From NCBI GenBank assembly GCA_965659745.1, contig CBFHXF010000001.1, forward strand, positions 55,374 to 119,373: DNA of 64,000 nucleotides, written 5' to 3'. Position numbers and translations under genes: made by a program. Below are positions 35,369 to 43,898 of the stretch, piece by piece. The notes beneath the pieces were generated by a model, which worked only from the letters and a program-made list of their open reading frames with translations, did no database searches and had not been told where the DNA came from. The first letter of the stretch is position 1. The number at the start of each line of letters is the position of its first letter. The DNA comes from VMCP01 sp965659745. GTDB lineage: Bacteria > Bacteroidota > Bacteroidia > NS11-12g > UBA955.

Positions 35369-36394
35369 TTAATTACCGAAGAGCAGAATTACCGCACCGG
35401 TAATTACCATATTCGCAAGCGCTAAAGGTATCATGTTTTTCCAACCCAAGTGCATGAGTTGATCGTATCTAAAACGAGGTAACGTCCAACGAATCCACAT
35501 AAATACGAAGATAAACAAGGATATTTTAGTAAACATTACCGCTATTTGGGCAATTCCTAAAATGGTAGGATTAGAAATCATTGACATACCAGGGAAGTTA
35601 TACCCACCAAAATACAAGGTTGCCATTAAGGCACTGGAGATAAACATATTTACGTATTCCGAAAATAAGTAAAATCCAAGTTTCATACTGGAATATTCTG
35701 TGTGATACCCCCCAATTAACTCCGTTTCACATTCAGGCAAATCGAAAGGAGCTCGATTACATTCGGCCAACGCCGAAACAAAAAACAAAAGGAATCCGAG
35801 AGGTTGATAGAAGATATTCCAATTCATGCCTTCTTGCTGTGCCACAATCTCGCGAAGACTCAATGTTCCGCTCATCATAATTACCGCAATAAGGGCTAAT
35901 CCCATGCTCAATTCATATGATATCATCTGGGCACTTGCGCGAATGGCACCGTATAATGAATATTTATTATTACTGGCCCAACCGCCAATCATAATTCCAT
36001 AAACTCCTACGGAAACAATACCCATGATATAAAGTACACCAATGTTTACATCCGCTACTTGAAGTTGAACATTACGACCGAATATGGGCAATTCTGTCCC
36101 CCAAGGAATAACCGCGCTAGTAATGGTAGCGGTTATCATCGCAACTGCGGGACCTAAAATAAATAACCAGCGTTCTGCTTTCACAGGTATGAATTCTTCT
36201 TTAAAGAAAAGCTTTCCGGCATCGGCTAGTGGCTGTAATAAGCCGAATACCCCGGCACGGTTAGGACCGATACGATCTTGCATAAATGCGGCTACTTTTC
36301 TTTCTCCCCATGTTAAATATGCGGCGATTCCTAAGGTTACCAATGTTAAAATGGCTACCAATATGGTTTTTTCTAATAATAATGCACTATCCAT
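35369..36394 (-). CDS. nuoH: NADH-quinone oxidoreductase subunit H
   Basis: Complex I subunit at the junction of membrane and peripheral arms that helps form the quinone chamber. The protein has 341 residues and about eight transmembrane helices. Diagnostic motifs are AAYLTWGERKVAAFMQDRIG near the N terminus, FKEEFIP, and the acidic quinone-site loop AECNRAPFDLPECETELIGG. It starts one base after the nuoG stop (TAAGATG). It is the last gene of the nuoABCDEFGH block; nuoI does not follow but is found at 10682-11218. Confidence 0.97.
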   Translation of the reverse strand: MDSALLLEKTILVAILTLVTLGIAAYLTWGERKVAAFMQDRIGPNRAGVFGLLQPLADAGKLFFKEEFIPVKAERWLFILGPAVAMITATITSAVIPWGTELPIFGRNVQLQVADVNIGVLYIMGIVSVGVYGIMIGGWASNNKYSLYGAIRASAQMISYELSMGLALIAVIMMSGTLSLREIVAQQEGMNWNIFYQPLGFLLFFVSALAECNRAPFDLPECETELIGGYHTEYSSMKLGFYLFSEYVNMFISSALMATLYFGGYNFPGMSMISNPTILGIAQIAVMFTKISLFIFVFMWIRWTLPRFRYDQLMHLGWKNMIPLALANMVITGAVILLFGN

Positions 36395-36395
36395 C

Positions 36396-37361
36396 TTACG
36401 CCTTATTTAACAAAGTAGTATGTTTAGGAATTTCTCGGGTGTAATGGTTGGCCGAAATTACTGAGTGACGGCTTATTTTACGCGGACCTTCGATATTCCA
36501 TTGCGATTTTTCCTTTTTATCAAATCTGCACTCATTGCAAATGAATTCTTTTACTTCTCCGTAGGCATCTTTACGTGCCGTAACGCGAGATATTTCATCG
36601 CCAATCATCCATAAAACCGCGTTACCGCTGCATTTAGAACATTCGCAATTGGCATCAACAGGCTTGGTATACCATACACGACTTCTGAAGCGGAAGGTTT
36701 TGTCGGTTAGTGCGCCTACAGGACAAACGTCAATAACATTACCAATAAAGTCGTTATTTAGATTTTTCTCAATAAAGGTTCCAATTTCTGCTGCATCACC
36801 TCGTTTGAGAACGCCATGTTCACGGGAATCGGTTAATTGATTGGCAGTATAAACACAACGATAACACAAAATACAACGCGTCATGTGTAATTTAATATAT
36901 TCACCGATATCTACTTTGTCAAATTCACGACGTTTAAATTCATATCGAGTCTTACTAAGTCCATGTTCAAAAGCTAAATCCTGCAAATGACATTCTCCTG
37001 CTTGGTCGCATACCGGACAATCTAAAGGATGATTTATAAGTAAAAATTCAACTACACCTTTGCGTGCATCTAAAACACGTTCTGAAGTGCTGTTTTTAAC
37101 TTCCATACCATCCATTACCATAGTGGAACAACTCACTACCAATTTAGGCATGGGGCGTGGATCCTTTTCGCTACCCTTACTTACTTCAACCAAACAAGTT
37201 CGGCATTTACCACCACTACCTTCTAAAGAAGAATAATAGCACATCGCTGGTGGTACAACTTCTCCACCTATTTGACGTGCCGCATTTAAGATGGTAGTTC
37301 CAGGAGCTACCTCTATGGTTTTACCGTCGATGGTTACTTTTATTTTAGCGTCTTCCGACAT
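36396..37361 (-). CDS. nuoG: NADH-quinone oxidoreductase subunit G, short form
   Basis: Iron-sulphur subunit of the complex I electron input module. The protein has 321 residues, against about 700-900 in many bacteria, because the molybdopterin-like C-terminal domain is missing. All cluster ligands expected in the front part are present: 2Fe-2S (C41, C53, C56, C78), His-ligated 4Fe-4S (H111, C115, C118, C124), 4Fe-4S (C163, C166, C169, C213), and a further cysteine set (C239, C241, C244, C275, C278) like that of cluster N7. As far as I recall, short NuoG is usual in Bacteroidota. It lies 3 bases after nuoF. Confidence 0.95.
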   Translation of the reverse strand: MSEDAKIKVTIDGKTIEVAPGTTILNAARQIGGEVVPPAMCYYSSLEGSGGKCRTCLVEVSKGSEKDPRPMPKLVVSCSTMVMDGMEVKNSTSERVLDARKGVVEFLLINHPLDCPVCDQAGECHLQDLAFEHGLSKTRYEFKRREFDKVDIGEYIKLHMTRCILCYRCVYTANQLTDSREHGVLKRGDAAEIGTFIEKNLNNDFIGNVIDVCPVGALTDKTFRFRSRVWYTKPVDANCECSKCSGNAVLWMIGDEISRVTARKDAYGEVKEFICNECRFDKKEKSQWNIEGPRKISRHSVISANHYTREIPKHTTLLNKA

Positions 37362-37364
37362 AAT

Positions 37365-38717
37365 TTATACAGTTTCGGTTACAAATGATTTTTCACTTAT
37401 CAGACCATAATTACGGGTCTGACTTAAAACGGGTTCATTAACATGCCATTCGAACTCTTCTCTAAAATGTCTAATGGCAGCGGCTACCGGCCAAGCAGCA
37501 GCATCGCCTAAAGGACAAATAGTATTACCTTCGATTTTTCTTTGAATATCCCAAAGTAAATCTATGTCTTCCATCTTGCCTTTTCCTGTTTCAATATTAT
37601 GAAGTACTTTCTTCATCCAGCCAGTTCCTTCTCGGCATGGTGAACATTGTCCGCAGCTTTCATGATGATAAAAGCGCGCAAAATTCCACGTGTTTCTAAC
37701 GATACACTGATCTTCATCGTATACAATAAAGCCACCGGAACCTAGCATACTTCCACTTTCAAACCCACCATCTGCTAAACTCTCGTAGGTCATTAAACGG
37801 TCTTCACCCGCAGCTGTTTTACAAACTAAGAAATGAGGCAAAATAGGCACTGAAGATCCACCGGGAACACATGCTTTCAGTTTTTTGCCATTTTTGATAC
37901 CGCCACAATAGGTATCACTATAAAGGAATTCCTCTACCGACACTCCCAGCTCTATTTCATAAACACCTGGTTTGTTAATATTTCCAGAAGCTGAAATTAA
38001 TTTTGTTCCTGTACTTCTTCCTATACCAATTTTAGCATATTCTTCGCCGCCATCATTAATAATGGGAACAACGGCAGCAATAGTTTCTACGTTATTCACA
38101 ACAGTTGGACGTTGCCATAGTCCTTTAACCGCTGGGAAAGGTGGTTTCATACGTGGATTACCGCGTTTGCCTTCCAAACTTTCAATTAGGGCAGTTTCTT
38201 CACCACATATGTATGCACCTGCACCCGGGGCAACGGCCAAATCTAAATCATAACCCGTTCCTAATATATTTTTACCTAACCAACCATTGGCATAGGCTTC
38301 TTGTATGGCTTTCTCTAAAATTTGAAGCACATACATATATTCGCCACGTATGTATATATAAGATTGATTAGCGCCTAACGCAAATGAAGAAACGATCATA
38401 CCTTCAATCAATAAATGAGGTATGCGTTCCATTAAATAGCGATCCTTAAAAGTACCAGGTTCGCTTTCATCGGCATTGCACAATAAATGGCGAGGCACCC
38501 CTTCGGGTTTAGCCAAAAAGCTCCATTTCATTCCAGTAGGAAAACCTGCACCTCCTCTACCTCGAAGTCCAGATTTCTTTACCTCTTCAACAATATCATC
38601 GGGCGACATTTGTTTTAGGGCTTTTTCTACGGAACGGTATCCGCCGTTCTTTCGATAAACATCGTACGAACGAATCCCTTCAATATGGTCGTTTTCTAAT
38701 AATAATTTCCTAGTCAT
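37365..38717 (-). CDS. nuoF: NADH-quinone oxidoreductase subunit F (NADH/FMN site)
   Basis: Binds NADH, FMN and a 4Fe-4S cluster; the electron entry point of complex I. The protein has 450 residues from ATG 38717, which overlaps the nuoE end by 8 bases (ATGACTAG). A longer in-frame extension upstream lies wholly inside nuoE and is rejected. Visible features are the FMN/NADH glycine-rich GRGGAGFPTGMKW, the GAGAYICGEETALIESLEG block, and the cluster ligands in ESCGQCSPCREG and TICPLGD. Confidence 0.97.
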   Translation of the reverse strand: MTRKLLLENDHIEGIRSYDVYRKNGGYRSVEKALKQMSPDDIVEEVKKSGLRGRGGAGFPTGMKWSFLAKPEGVPRHLLCNADESEPGTFKDRYLMERIPHLLIEGMIVSSFALGANQSYIYIRGEYMYVLQILEKAIQEAYANGWLGKNILGTGYDLDLAVAPGAGAYICGEETALIESLEGKRGNPRMKPPFPAVKGLWQRPTVVNNVETIAAVVPIINDGGEEYAKIGIGRSTGTKLISASGNINKPGVYEIELGVSVEEFLYSDTYCGGIKNGKKLKACVPGGSSVPILPHFLVCKTAAGEDRLMTYESLADGGFESGSMLGSGGFIVYDEDQCIVRNTWNFARFYHHESCGQCSPCREGTGWMKKVLHNIETGKGKMEDIDLLWDIQRKIEGNTICPLGDAAAWPVAAAIRHFREEFEWHVNEPVLSQTRNYGLISEKSFVTETV

Positions 38718-39249
38718 TTTGCAAACCCATATAATTGGCAACCGGCTTTTGGCGGTACAATTCAATTAATTCATCAACTTTGGCTTCGGTAAGGTGTTCA
38801 TGAAACTTCTCTCCTGCCTGTAACATGGGTGCATATCCACAGGCGCCCAAACATTCTACTGCCTTTAACGTAAATATCCCGTCTGAAGTTGTTTCACCTT
38901 CCTTTATACCCAATTTGCGTTCAATATAAGAAATGATTTTTTCTGCTCCTTCAATCATGCACGGACCGGTACGACATACTTCCAATTTGACTTTTCCAAC
39001 GGGAGCTGTGTCATACATGCTATAAAACGTAGCCACTTCATACACTTCAATAGGTTGAATATGTAACAAACGCGCTACGTAATCCATAATTTCAGAACTT
39101 AAATATCCCCAATGCGCTTGGGCAATGTGCAATACCCGTAAAAGGGCACTTTTTTGCTTTCCTTCAGGAAACATTCCCACAACGCGTTGAACTTCATCCA
39201 ACAACTCTCTAGGGAATTCAATATTTGTTTTGGCTTCTTCCACGTTCAT
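38710..39249 (-). CDS. nuoE: NADH-quinone oxidoreductase subunit E (2Fe-2S)
   Basis: Thioredoxin-fold 2Fe-2S subunit that sits beside NuoF. The protein has 179 residues. The four cluster cysteines are in VCRTGPCMIEG and VECLGACGYAP, in the usual spacing. It starts 4 bases after the nuoD stop? No: in transcription order nuoD precedes it, and its ATG at 39249 lies 4 bases beyond the nuoD stop codon at 39254-39256. It overlaps nuoF by 8 bases. Confidence 0.97.
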   Translation of the reverse strand: MNVEEAKTNIEFPRELLDEVQRVVGMFPEGKQKSALLRVLHIAQAHWGYLSSEIMDYVARLLHIQPIEVYEVATFYSMYDTAPVGKVKLEVCRTGPCMIEGAEKIISYIERKLGIKEGETTSDGIFTLKAVECLGACGYAPMLQAGEKFHEHLTEAKVDELIELYRQKPVANYMGLQND

Positions 39250-39253
39250 TTTT

Positions 39254-40480
39254 TTATGCGTCTAATTCACCTGCGATTACGTTCATACTACTCATGGTAA
39301 GGATGGCATCACTCAACATAGAACCTGTGATCATTTCCGGATATGCTTGATAGTAAATAAAACAAGGCCTACGGAAATGCAAACGATAGGGTGTTCGTCC
39401 ACCATCTGATACCAAATAATAACCTAACTCACCATTACCACCTTCAACCGAATGGTATACCTCCCCTTTGGGAATTGGGGTTTCACCCATGATAATTTTA
39501 AAGTGATATATCAATGCTTCCATGCTTGAATATACTTCCTCTTTAGGGGGAAGATAAAAGCTAGGAATATCTGCGTGATATGCACCTTGAGGCATATTTT
39601 CAAGGGCTTGTTCAATAATTTTCAAAGACTCTTTAATTTCACGCTGACGAACTATAAATCTATCATAGGTATCGCCATCGTTACCTACTGGAATGTCAAA
39701 ATCAAAATCCTGATATGATGAATAGGGTTTCATTACCCGAACGTCGTAGTCTACTCCTGCTGCACGTAAATTTGGACCTGCAAAAGAGTAACTTAAAGCG
39801 CGCTCGGCAGAAATTGGACCTGCACCAATGGTACGATCCATGAAAATCCTATTACGCTCTAACATTGACCCAAATTCATCAAATTTCTTTGGAAATTCTT
39901 TAATGAAAGCCCTTAGCTTGGTAATGAATTCCTTGTTGAAATCGCGATCAAAGCCGCCAATTCTTCCCACGTTTGTGGTCAAACGAGCTCCACAGATTTC
40001 CTCATAAATATCGTAAATTTTTTCACGCTCCTGGAACATGTAGGTAAAGCCCGTTAAGGCACCTGTATCTACACCAATAACCGAATTACAAACCAAATGA
40101 TCCGCAATTCGTGCCAGTTCCATGACTATAACACGCATATAATCAACGCGCTTAGGCATTTCAGCACCAATTAACTTTTCGACGGTCATGTGCCATCCCA
40201 TATTATTAATGGGGGAAGAACAATAATTCAATCGATCCGTAATTGGGGTGATTTGATTATAAGGTCGTCTTTCGGCTAATTTTTCAAAAGCCCGGTGAAT
40301 ATATCCAACGGTTTGTTCGGCACTAAGAATTCTTTCACCGTCAACTTTCAGTACATTTTGAAAAATACCATGTGTTGCAGGATGCGTAGGTCCTAAATTT
40401 AGGGTAGCAATTTCACCATCTATGGTTTCGGTACTCGCAAACGCTGCTACTTTTTTGTTTTGTAAATCTAAATCGCTCAT
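39254..40480 (-). CDS. nuoD: NADH-quinone oxidoreductase subunit D
   Basis: The 49-kDa-type subunit that forms the quinone reduction site with NuoB. The protein has 408 residues, separate from NuoC (not fused). Visible motifs are NLGPTHPATHG with the quinone-site histidine, TDRLNYCSSP, the ELARIADHL helix, and the C-terminal RPCFIYYQAYPEM. The ATG overlaps the nuoC stop by 4 bases (ATGA). Confidence 0.97.
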   Translation of the reverse strand: MSDLDLQNKKVAAFASTETIDGEIATLNLGPTHPATHGIFQNVLKVDGERILSAEQTVGYIHRAFEKLAERRPYNQITPITDRLNYCSSPINNMGWHMTVEKLIGAEMPKRVDYMRVIVMELARIADHLVCNSVIGVDTGALTGFTYMFQEREKIYDIYEEICGARLTTNVGRIGGFDRDFNKEFITKLRAFIKEFPKKFDEFGSMLERNRIFMDRTIGAGPISAERALSYSFAGPNLRAAGVDYDVRVMKPYSSYQDFDFDIPVGNDGDTYDRFIVRQREIKESLKIIEQALENMPQGAYHADIPSFYLPPKEEVYSSMEALIYHFKIIMGETPIPKGEVYHSVEGGNGELGYYLVSDGGRTPYRLHFRRPCFIYYQAYPEMITGSMLSDAILTMSSMNVIAGELDA

Positions 40481-40968
40481 CTTCCAAAAAACGTATCGTC
40501 CTTGTCTGTTCTAGTTTCGTCTTCTAACGCATATTCCTTTTTCATGGGATGATAGTCCATATCATCGACATTCAGAATTCGTGTCAGATTAGGATGTCCA
40601 TCAAAAATAATTCCAAAGAAATCAAAGGTTTCACGCTCCATCCAATTGGCTCCTGCAAAAAGATCGGTTAAAGTAGGAACGTGCGTGTCGTTTTGAGAAA
40701 GATTGACTTTAAGTCTAAATCTTACATTCTCAACGAGATTGTGAATGTGATATACTACTTGGAATTCCGCATTTTCCTTATCGGGATAATGACTGCCTGT
40801 CAAATCCGTTAGATATATAAAGCCCTCATTCTTGAGAAATTCGACAACTCCATGAATATCTAATTTGTCAACAAAGTAGTTATGGTCCCCATAATTATCC
40901 AATTCATGTGTAACGTTAGGAAAATTTTGGAGTATCGATTCGTTTATATTAGTGGCAAAATCGCTCAT
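40477..40968 (-). CDS. nuoC: NADH-quinone oxidoreductase subunit C
   Basis: The 30-kDa-type peripheral subunit, 163 residues. The family signature is seen in WMERETFDFFGIIFDGHPNLTRIL near residue 110 (core WMERETFDFFG). It lies 5 bases after nuoB and overlaps nuoD by 4 bases. Confidence 0.96.
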   Translation of the reverse strand: MSDFATNINESILQNFPNVTHELDNYGDHNYFVDKLDIHGVVEFLKNEGFIYLTDLTGSHYPDKENAEFQVVYHIHNLVENVRFRLKVNLSQNDTHVPTLTDLFAGANWMERETFDFFGIIFDGHPNLTRILNVDDMDYHPMKKEYALEDETRTDKDDTFFGR

Positions 40969-40973
40969 TGTTT

Positions 40974-41510
40974 TTATTGTATATTATAACTCTCCAACAT
41001 TTTACGGTATTCGGGACTATCGCGACGTCTCAAACTTTCGTTACGTGCTAATTCTTGTATTTTTAATATACCTTCTATTATTTGTTCTGGTCTTGGAGGA
41101 CATCCCGGAACGTAAACATCCACAGGAATGACATGGTCAATCCCTTGTAAAACGGAATAGGTATCAAAAATACCACCACTAGAAGCACATGCACCCACAC
41201 TCAAAACCCATTTTGGCTCGGCCATTTGATCGTATACCTGTTTGAGTACAGGACCTAACTTCTTTGAAATGGTACCCGCAACAATAAGAAGATCTGATTG
41301 TCGGGGACTGAAACTCATGCGCTCAGATCCAAAACGAGCCAAATCATAATTGGCACCCATGGTGGCCATAAATTCAATTCCGCAACATGAAGTCGCAAAT
41401 GGCAAAGGCCATAATGAATTGGCACGTGCCATACCTATGACTGTATCAAAAGAGGTAGCGAAGAAACCCTGTCCTTCAATACCTGCTGGTGCTTCAACAA
41501 TTTTTACCAT
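40974..41510 (-). CDS. nuoB: NADH-quinone oxidoreductase subunit B (cluster N2)
   Basis: Carries the terminal 4Fe-4S cluster N2 next to the quinone. The protein has 178 residues. Cluster ligands are in ATSCCGIEFM, in VGACASSGG and in VYVPGCPPRPE, all canonical. The start ATG is at 41510, 10 bases after the nuoA stop. Confidence 0.97.
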   Translation of the reverse strand: MVKIVEAPAGIEGQGFFATSFDTVIGMARANSLWPLPFATSCCGIEFMATMGANYDLARFGSERMSFSPRQSDLLIVAGTISKKLGPVLKQVYDQMAEPKWVLSVGACASSGGIFDTYSVLQGIDHVIPVDVYVPGCPPRPEQIIEGILKIQELARNESLRRRDSPEYRKMLESYNIQ

Positions 41511-41520
41511 AATTTCTCAA

Positions 41521-41886
41521 TTAACGTTCCCACTCGAGAGCGCCTTTTTTCCAAACATAAATGAATCCGGCCAAGAAAAACCCAACAAACGACAAAACGG
41601 CGAAAAAACCTTCCCAACCCATTTCTTTGAAATTAACGGCATAGGGATAAAAGAATATTACCTCGACGTCAAATAAAACAAATAGGATTGCCGATAGGAA
41701 ATACTTAACCGATACCGGGAATCGGGCATCGCCTTGGCTTTCAATTCCGCATTCGAAGACTTCCAATTTCTGCTTGGTCTTCTTTTTAGGCCCGAGTAAC
41801 TGGGACAAGAATAAAGCTAACACGACAAACCCTATAGAAAAGGCTAGTTGTATTAATATGGGTAAATAACTCTCAGGTGTGCTCAT
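41521..41886 (-). CDS. nuoA: NADH-quinone oxidoreductase subunit A
   Basis: Small complex I membrane subunit, 121 residues with three transmembrane helices. The conserved loop ECGIESQGDARFPVSVKYF, with the functionally important cysteine, and the acidic FVLFDVEVIFFYP helix are present. It is the first gene of the nuoABCDEFGH block, with a promoter box 8 bases upstream of its ATG. Confidence 0.97.
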   Translation of the reverse strand: MSTPESYLPILIQLAFSIGFVVLALFLSQLLGPKKKTKQKLEVFECGIESQGDARFPVSVKYFLSAILFVLFDVEVIFFYPYAVNFKEMGWEGFFAVLSFVGFFLAGFIYVWKKGALEWER

Positions 41887-41894
41887 ACTCGAAG

Positions 41895-41902
41895 CAAAAA
41901 TA
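41895..41902 (-). promoter_or_regulatory. -7 promoter box for the nuoABCDEFGH unit
   Basis: TATTTTTG followed by CT on the minus strand, 8 bases before the nuoA ATG. A TTG lies 24 bases further upstream (41929-41927), rather far for a -33 element. Confidence 0.4.
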
Positions 41903-41967
41903 ATGGAACAAAACCGGAGAATTGTTCAACATCTTGATAAAACTTCATTTTTTTTGTTAAGATTGGA

Positions 41968-41975
41968 TACTTTTG
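41968..41975 (+). promoter_or_regulatory. -7 promoter box for the CXXCH-containing secreted protein
   Basis: TACTTTTG matches TAnnTTTG exactly, 17 bases before the ATG at 41993. It argues for that ATG and against longer in-frame starts upstream that lie before the box. Confidence 0.4.
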
Positions 41976-41992
41976 AAGTAATTATTAAACAT

Positions 41993-42772
41993 ATGATTAA
42001 AAAAATTATAAACTTAGGAGCAATAATTGGAACATTAATTGTTTCATTTTCAATGCTTAGCAGCTCAAATGGACCAGGTGGCAATAAAACTGGAGCTCCT
42101 GGATCTTCTGGAAATTGCTCTGCGTGTCACGGGAATACACCCAATACCGCAGGTATCATTCGGGTAAAATTAATTGATAACGGCACGGAAGTAACAACCT
42201 ATACACCTGGCAAAACGTATGATTTAGAACTGAATATTCTCGGTAGCAATGAAAAAATAGGCTTTCAGTTATCTGTGATAAATGATCAAAACAAAGCTGC
42301 TGGAACCATATCTAATAACAGCTCAGGCACACAAGTTTACATTTCGGGAAGTCAACAAATTTGGGGACATAATACACCTGGCACTGGGACATGGACTGCA
42401 AAATGGACCGCACCCGATGCCAATACCGGTTCCGTTATCTTTTATGTAGCTGCTGTATTTGCCGACGGAAATGGGCAAAACAGCGGGGATTATTTTAACA
42501 CTTTTAATGTAGAAATCAACGAAGAATCCAGCAACAGTAATCACACCTTATTCAAATCTCATAATGAATTGATTGAAAATCCAGTAAAAGATCAATTGAA
42601 ATTACAACATAGCGTTGCATCTGCATACATATGGAATTCTGAAGGCAAACTAATTGGCAAATTTTTCAATTCCAATCAATTTGAAGTCAATAATATCGCA
42701 CCTGGCGTATATCACTTAAATTATGTGAATGAAAACGGAAGTACCGGTTTCATTAGATTTGTTAAGCAGTAA
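41993..42772 (+). CDS. Secreted choice-of-anchor V (Reeler-like) domain protein with CXXCH and T9SS sorting domain
   Basis: A 259-residue secreted protein. It has a signal peptide (residues 1-24 region), then GNCSACHG (C42, C45, H46), a single CXXCH motif that could bind c-type haem, at the start of a Reeler-like beta-sandwich of the choice-of-anchor V type (residues about 28-185). The C-terminal roughly 65 residues form a type A T9SS sorting domain (IENPVKDQLKLQ to FIRFVKQ). I chose ATG 41993 because the signal peptide begins there. It is divergent from nuoA. The function is unknown; haem binding is possible but not proven by one motif. Confidence 0.78.
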   Translation: MIKKIINLGAIIGTLIVSFSMLSSSNGPGGNKTGAPGSSGNCSACHGNTPNTAGIIRVKLIDNGTEVTTYTPGKTYDLELNILGSNEKIGFQLSVINDQNKAAGTISNNSSGTQVYISGSQQIWGHNTPGTGTWTAKWTAPDANTGSVIFYVAAVFADGNGQNSGDYFNTFNVEINEESSNSNHTLFKSHNELIENPVKDQLKLQHSVASAYIWNSEGKLIGKFFNSNQFEVNNIAPGVYHLNYVNENGSTGFIRFVKQ

Positions 42773-42778
42773 ACCTTT

Positions 42779-43813
42779 CTAACGTCCCGACTTTTTACGT
42801 TCTAATTCATTGAGCTTTTTCTGGAAAAGTCGGGCGTTCTTCAAGTGATCTTTATAGTGACGGGCAAAGGAATGATAACCGCTCAAGTCACTTTTAGCGC
42901 AAAAATACAGATACGGATGTTCCGTGTAATTTAAAACGGCATCAATTGCTTCTTTTGAAGGAATACAAATAGGTCCTGGAGGCAACCCTTTATTTCGGTA
43001 GGTATTATATGGTGAAACAACATTCATATCCTTGTTATAAACCCTTCCCCCTCTGCCTCTTATGAATACCAATGTGGGATCAGCACCTAAAAACATGTTA
43101 ATGCGCAATCTGTTTAAGTAAACCCCAGCAATTAATTCATATTCATCAACTTTTAAACTCTCTTTTTGTACAATACTTGCCAAAGTCATGGCTTCCTTAA
43201 GATCCAATTTTTGTGTTCTTAATTTCTGTTTTCTTTCGGCATTCCAAAAATGAGCTTGCTCGTTTTGCATGCGTTCGAAAAAATTATCGACATCCGTATT
43301 TCTGGAGAAATTATACGTATTGGGAATTAAAAGTGTGGGCCAGGTATATTGGTTTACATCATATTGTGACCAGTAATTGTCGTCGAATTTGTCAGGAATT
43401 TCAGAATTATTCCAAATTTCCTCGAGCACATTCGGTTTGATATCAAAATTTCTCAGGAGAATCCGTTTCAACTCTTTGGCGTAAATTCCAGGTGGAATAA
43501 CCACATTGACGGTTTGATTACGATTTTCACGCAACAGTTTTAAGAACTTCCATGCGGAAGTATGTGGAGGTAGAATGAATTGGCTTGTTTGTATTTTAAA
43601 TCCTACTTTCTTTGCCCAATATGTCATCCCAAGGGGTAATGACAAATCGAATTCTGTAGAAATATAACTTTCAAATTCCTCTTGTGACCAAGTCTTCTTA
43701 ATAAACACCTCCGAATGTTGATCGTTTGAACTTGACTGAATTACAAATATTAAAATGATTATGAGCAGGCTAGAACCGGATAAAAGTCCCAAAAGTTTCA
43801 GAATACGTTTCAT
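42779..43813 (-). CDS. mltG: Endolytic murein transglycosylase
   Basis: Inner-membrane lytic transglycosylase that cleaves nascent glycan strands and so sets their length. The protein has 344 residues. An N-terminal transmembrane anchor (LLGLLSGSSLLIIILIF) is followed by the YceG/MltG domain with the catalytic glutamate in VQKES, plus GADPTLVF and the NTYRNKGLPPGPICIPS signature. It is convergent with the preceding secreted-protein gene, the two stops being 6 bases apart. Confidence 0.95.
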   Translation of the reverse strand: MKRILKLLGLLSGSSLLIIILIFVIQSSSNDQHSEVFIKKTWSQEEFESYISTEFDLSLPLGMTYWAKKVGFKIQTSQFILPPHTSAWKFLKLLRENRNQTVNVVIPPGIYAKELKRILLRNFDIKPNVLEEIWNNSEIPDKFDDNYWSQYDVNQYTWPTLLIPNTYNFSRNTDVDNFFERMQNEQAHFWNAERKQKLRTQKLDLKEAMTLASIVQKESLKVDEYELIAGVYLNRLRINMFLGADPTLVFIRGRGGRVYNKDMNVVSPYNTYRNKGLPPGPICIPSKEAIDAVLNYTEHPYLYFCAKSDLSGYHSFARHYKDHLKNARLFQKKLNELERKKSGR

Positions 43814-43886
43814 TGTTTTTGCTCGACAAAAATGAGAAATTTATCATGTATTTTGAGTAGAATCTGCTTAATGTGGGAATCTATCT

Positions 43887-43894
43887 TATTTTTG
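43887..43894 (+). promoter_or_regulatory. -7 promoter box directly before dapB
   Basis: TATTTTTG, 4 bases before the GTG start of dapB, so transcription would start at about the start codon. Confidence 0.45.
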
Positions 43895-43898
43895 TTTC

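Noticed and set aside
37365..38765. nuoF starting at 38765
   Set aside because: The extra 16 residues lie entirely within nuoE. ATG 38717 gives the normal family N terminus and the usual short overlap.
41879..41992. Longer start of the CXXCH protein
   Set aside because: It would overlap nuoA and precede the -7 box. The signal peptide begins at 41993.
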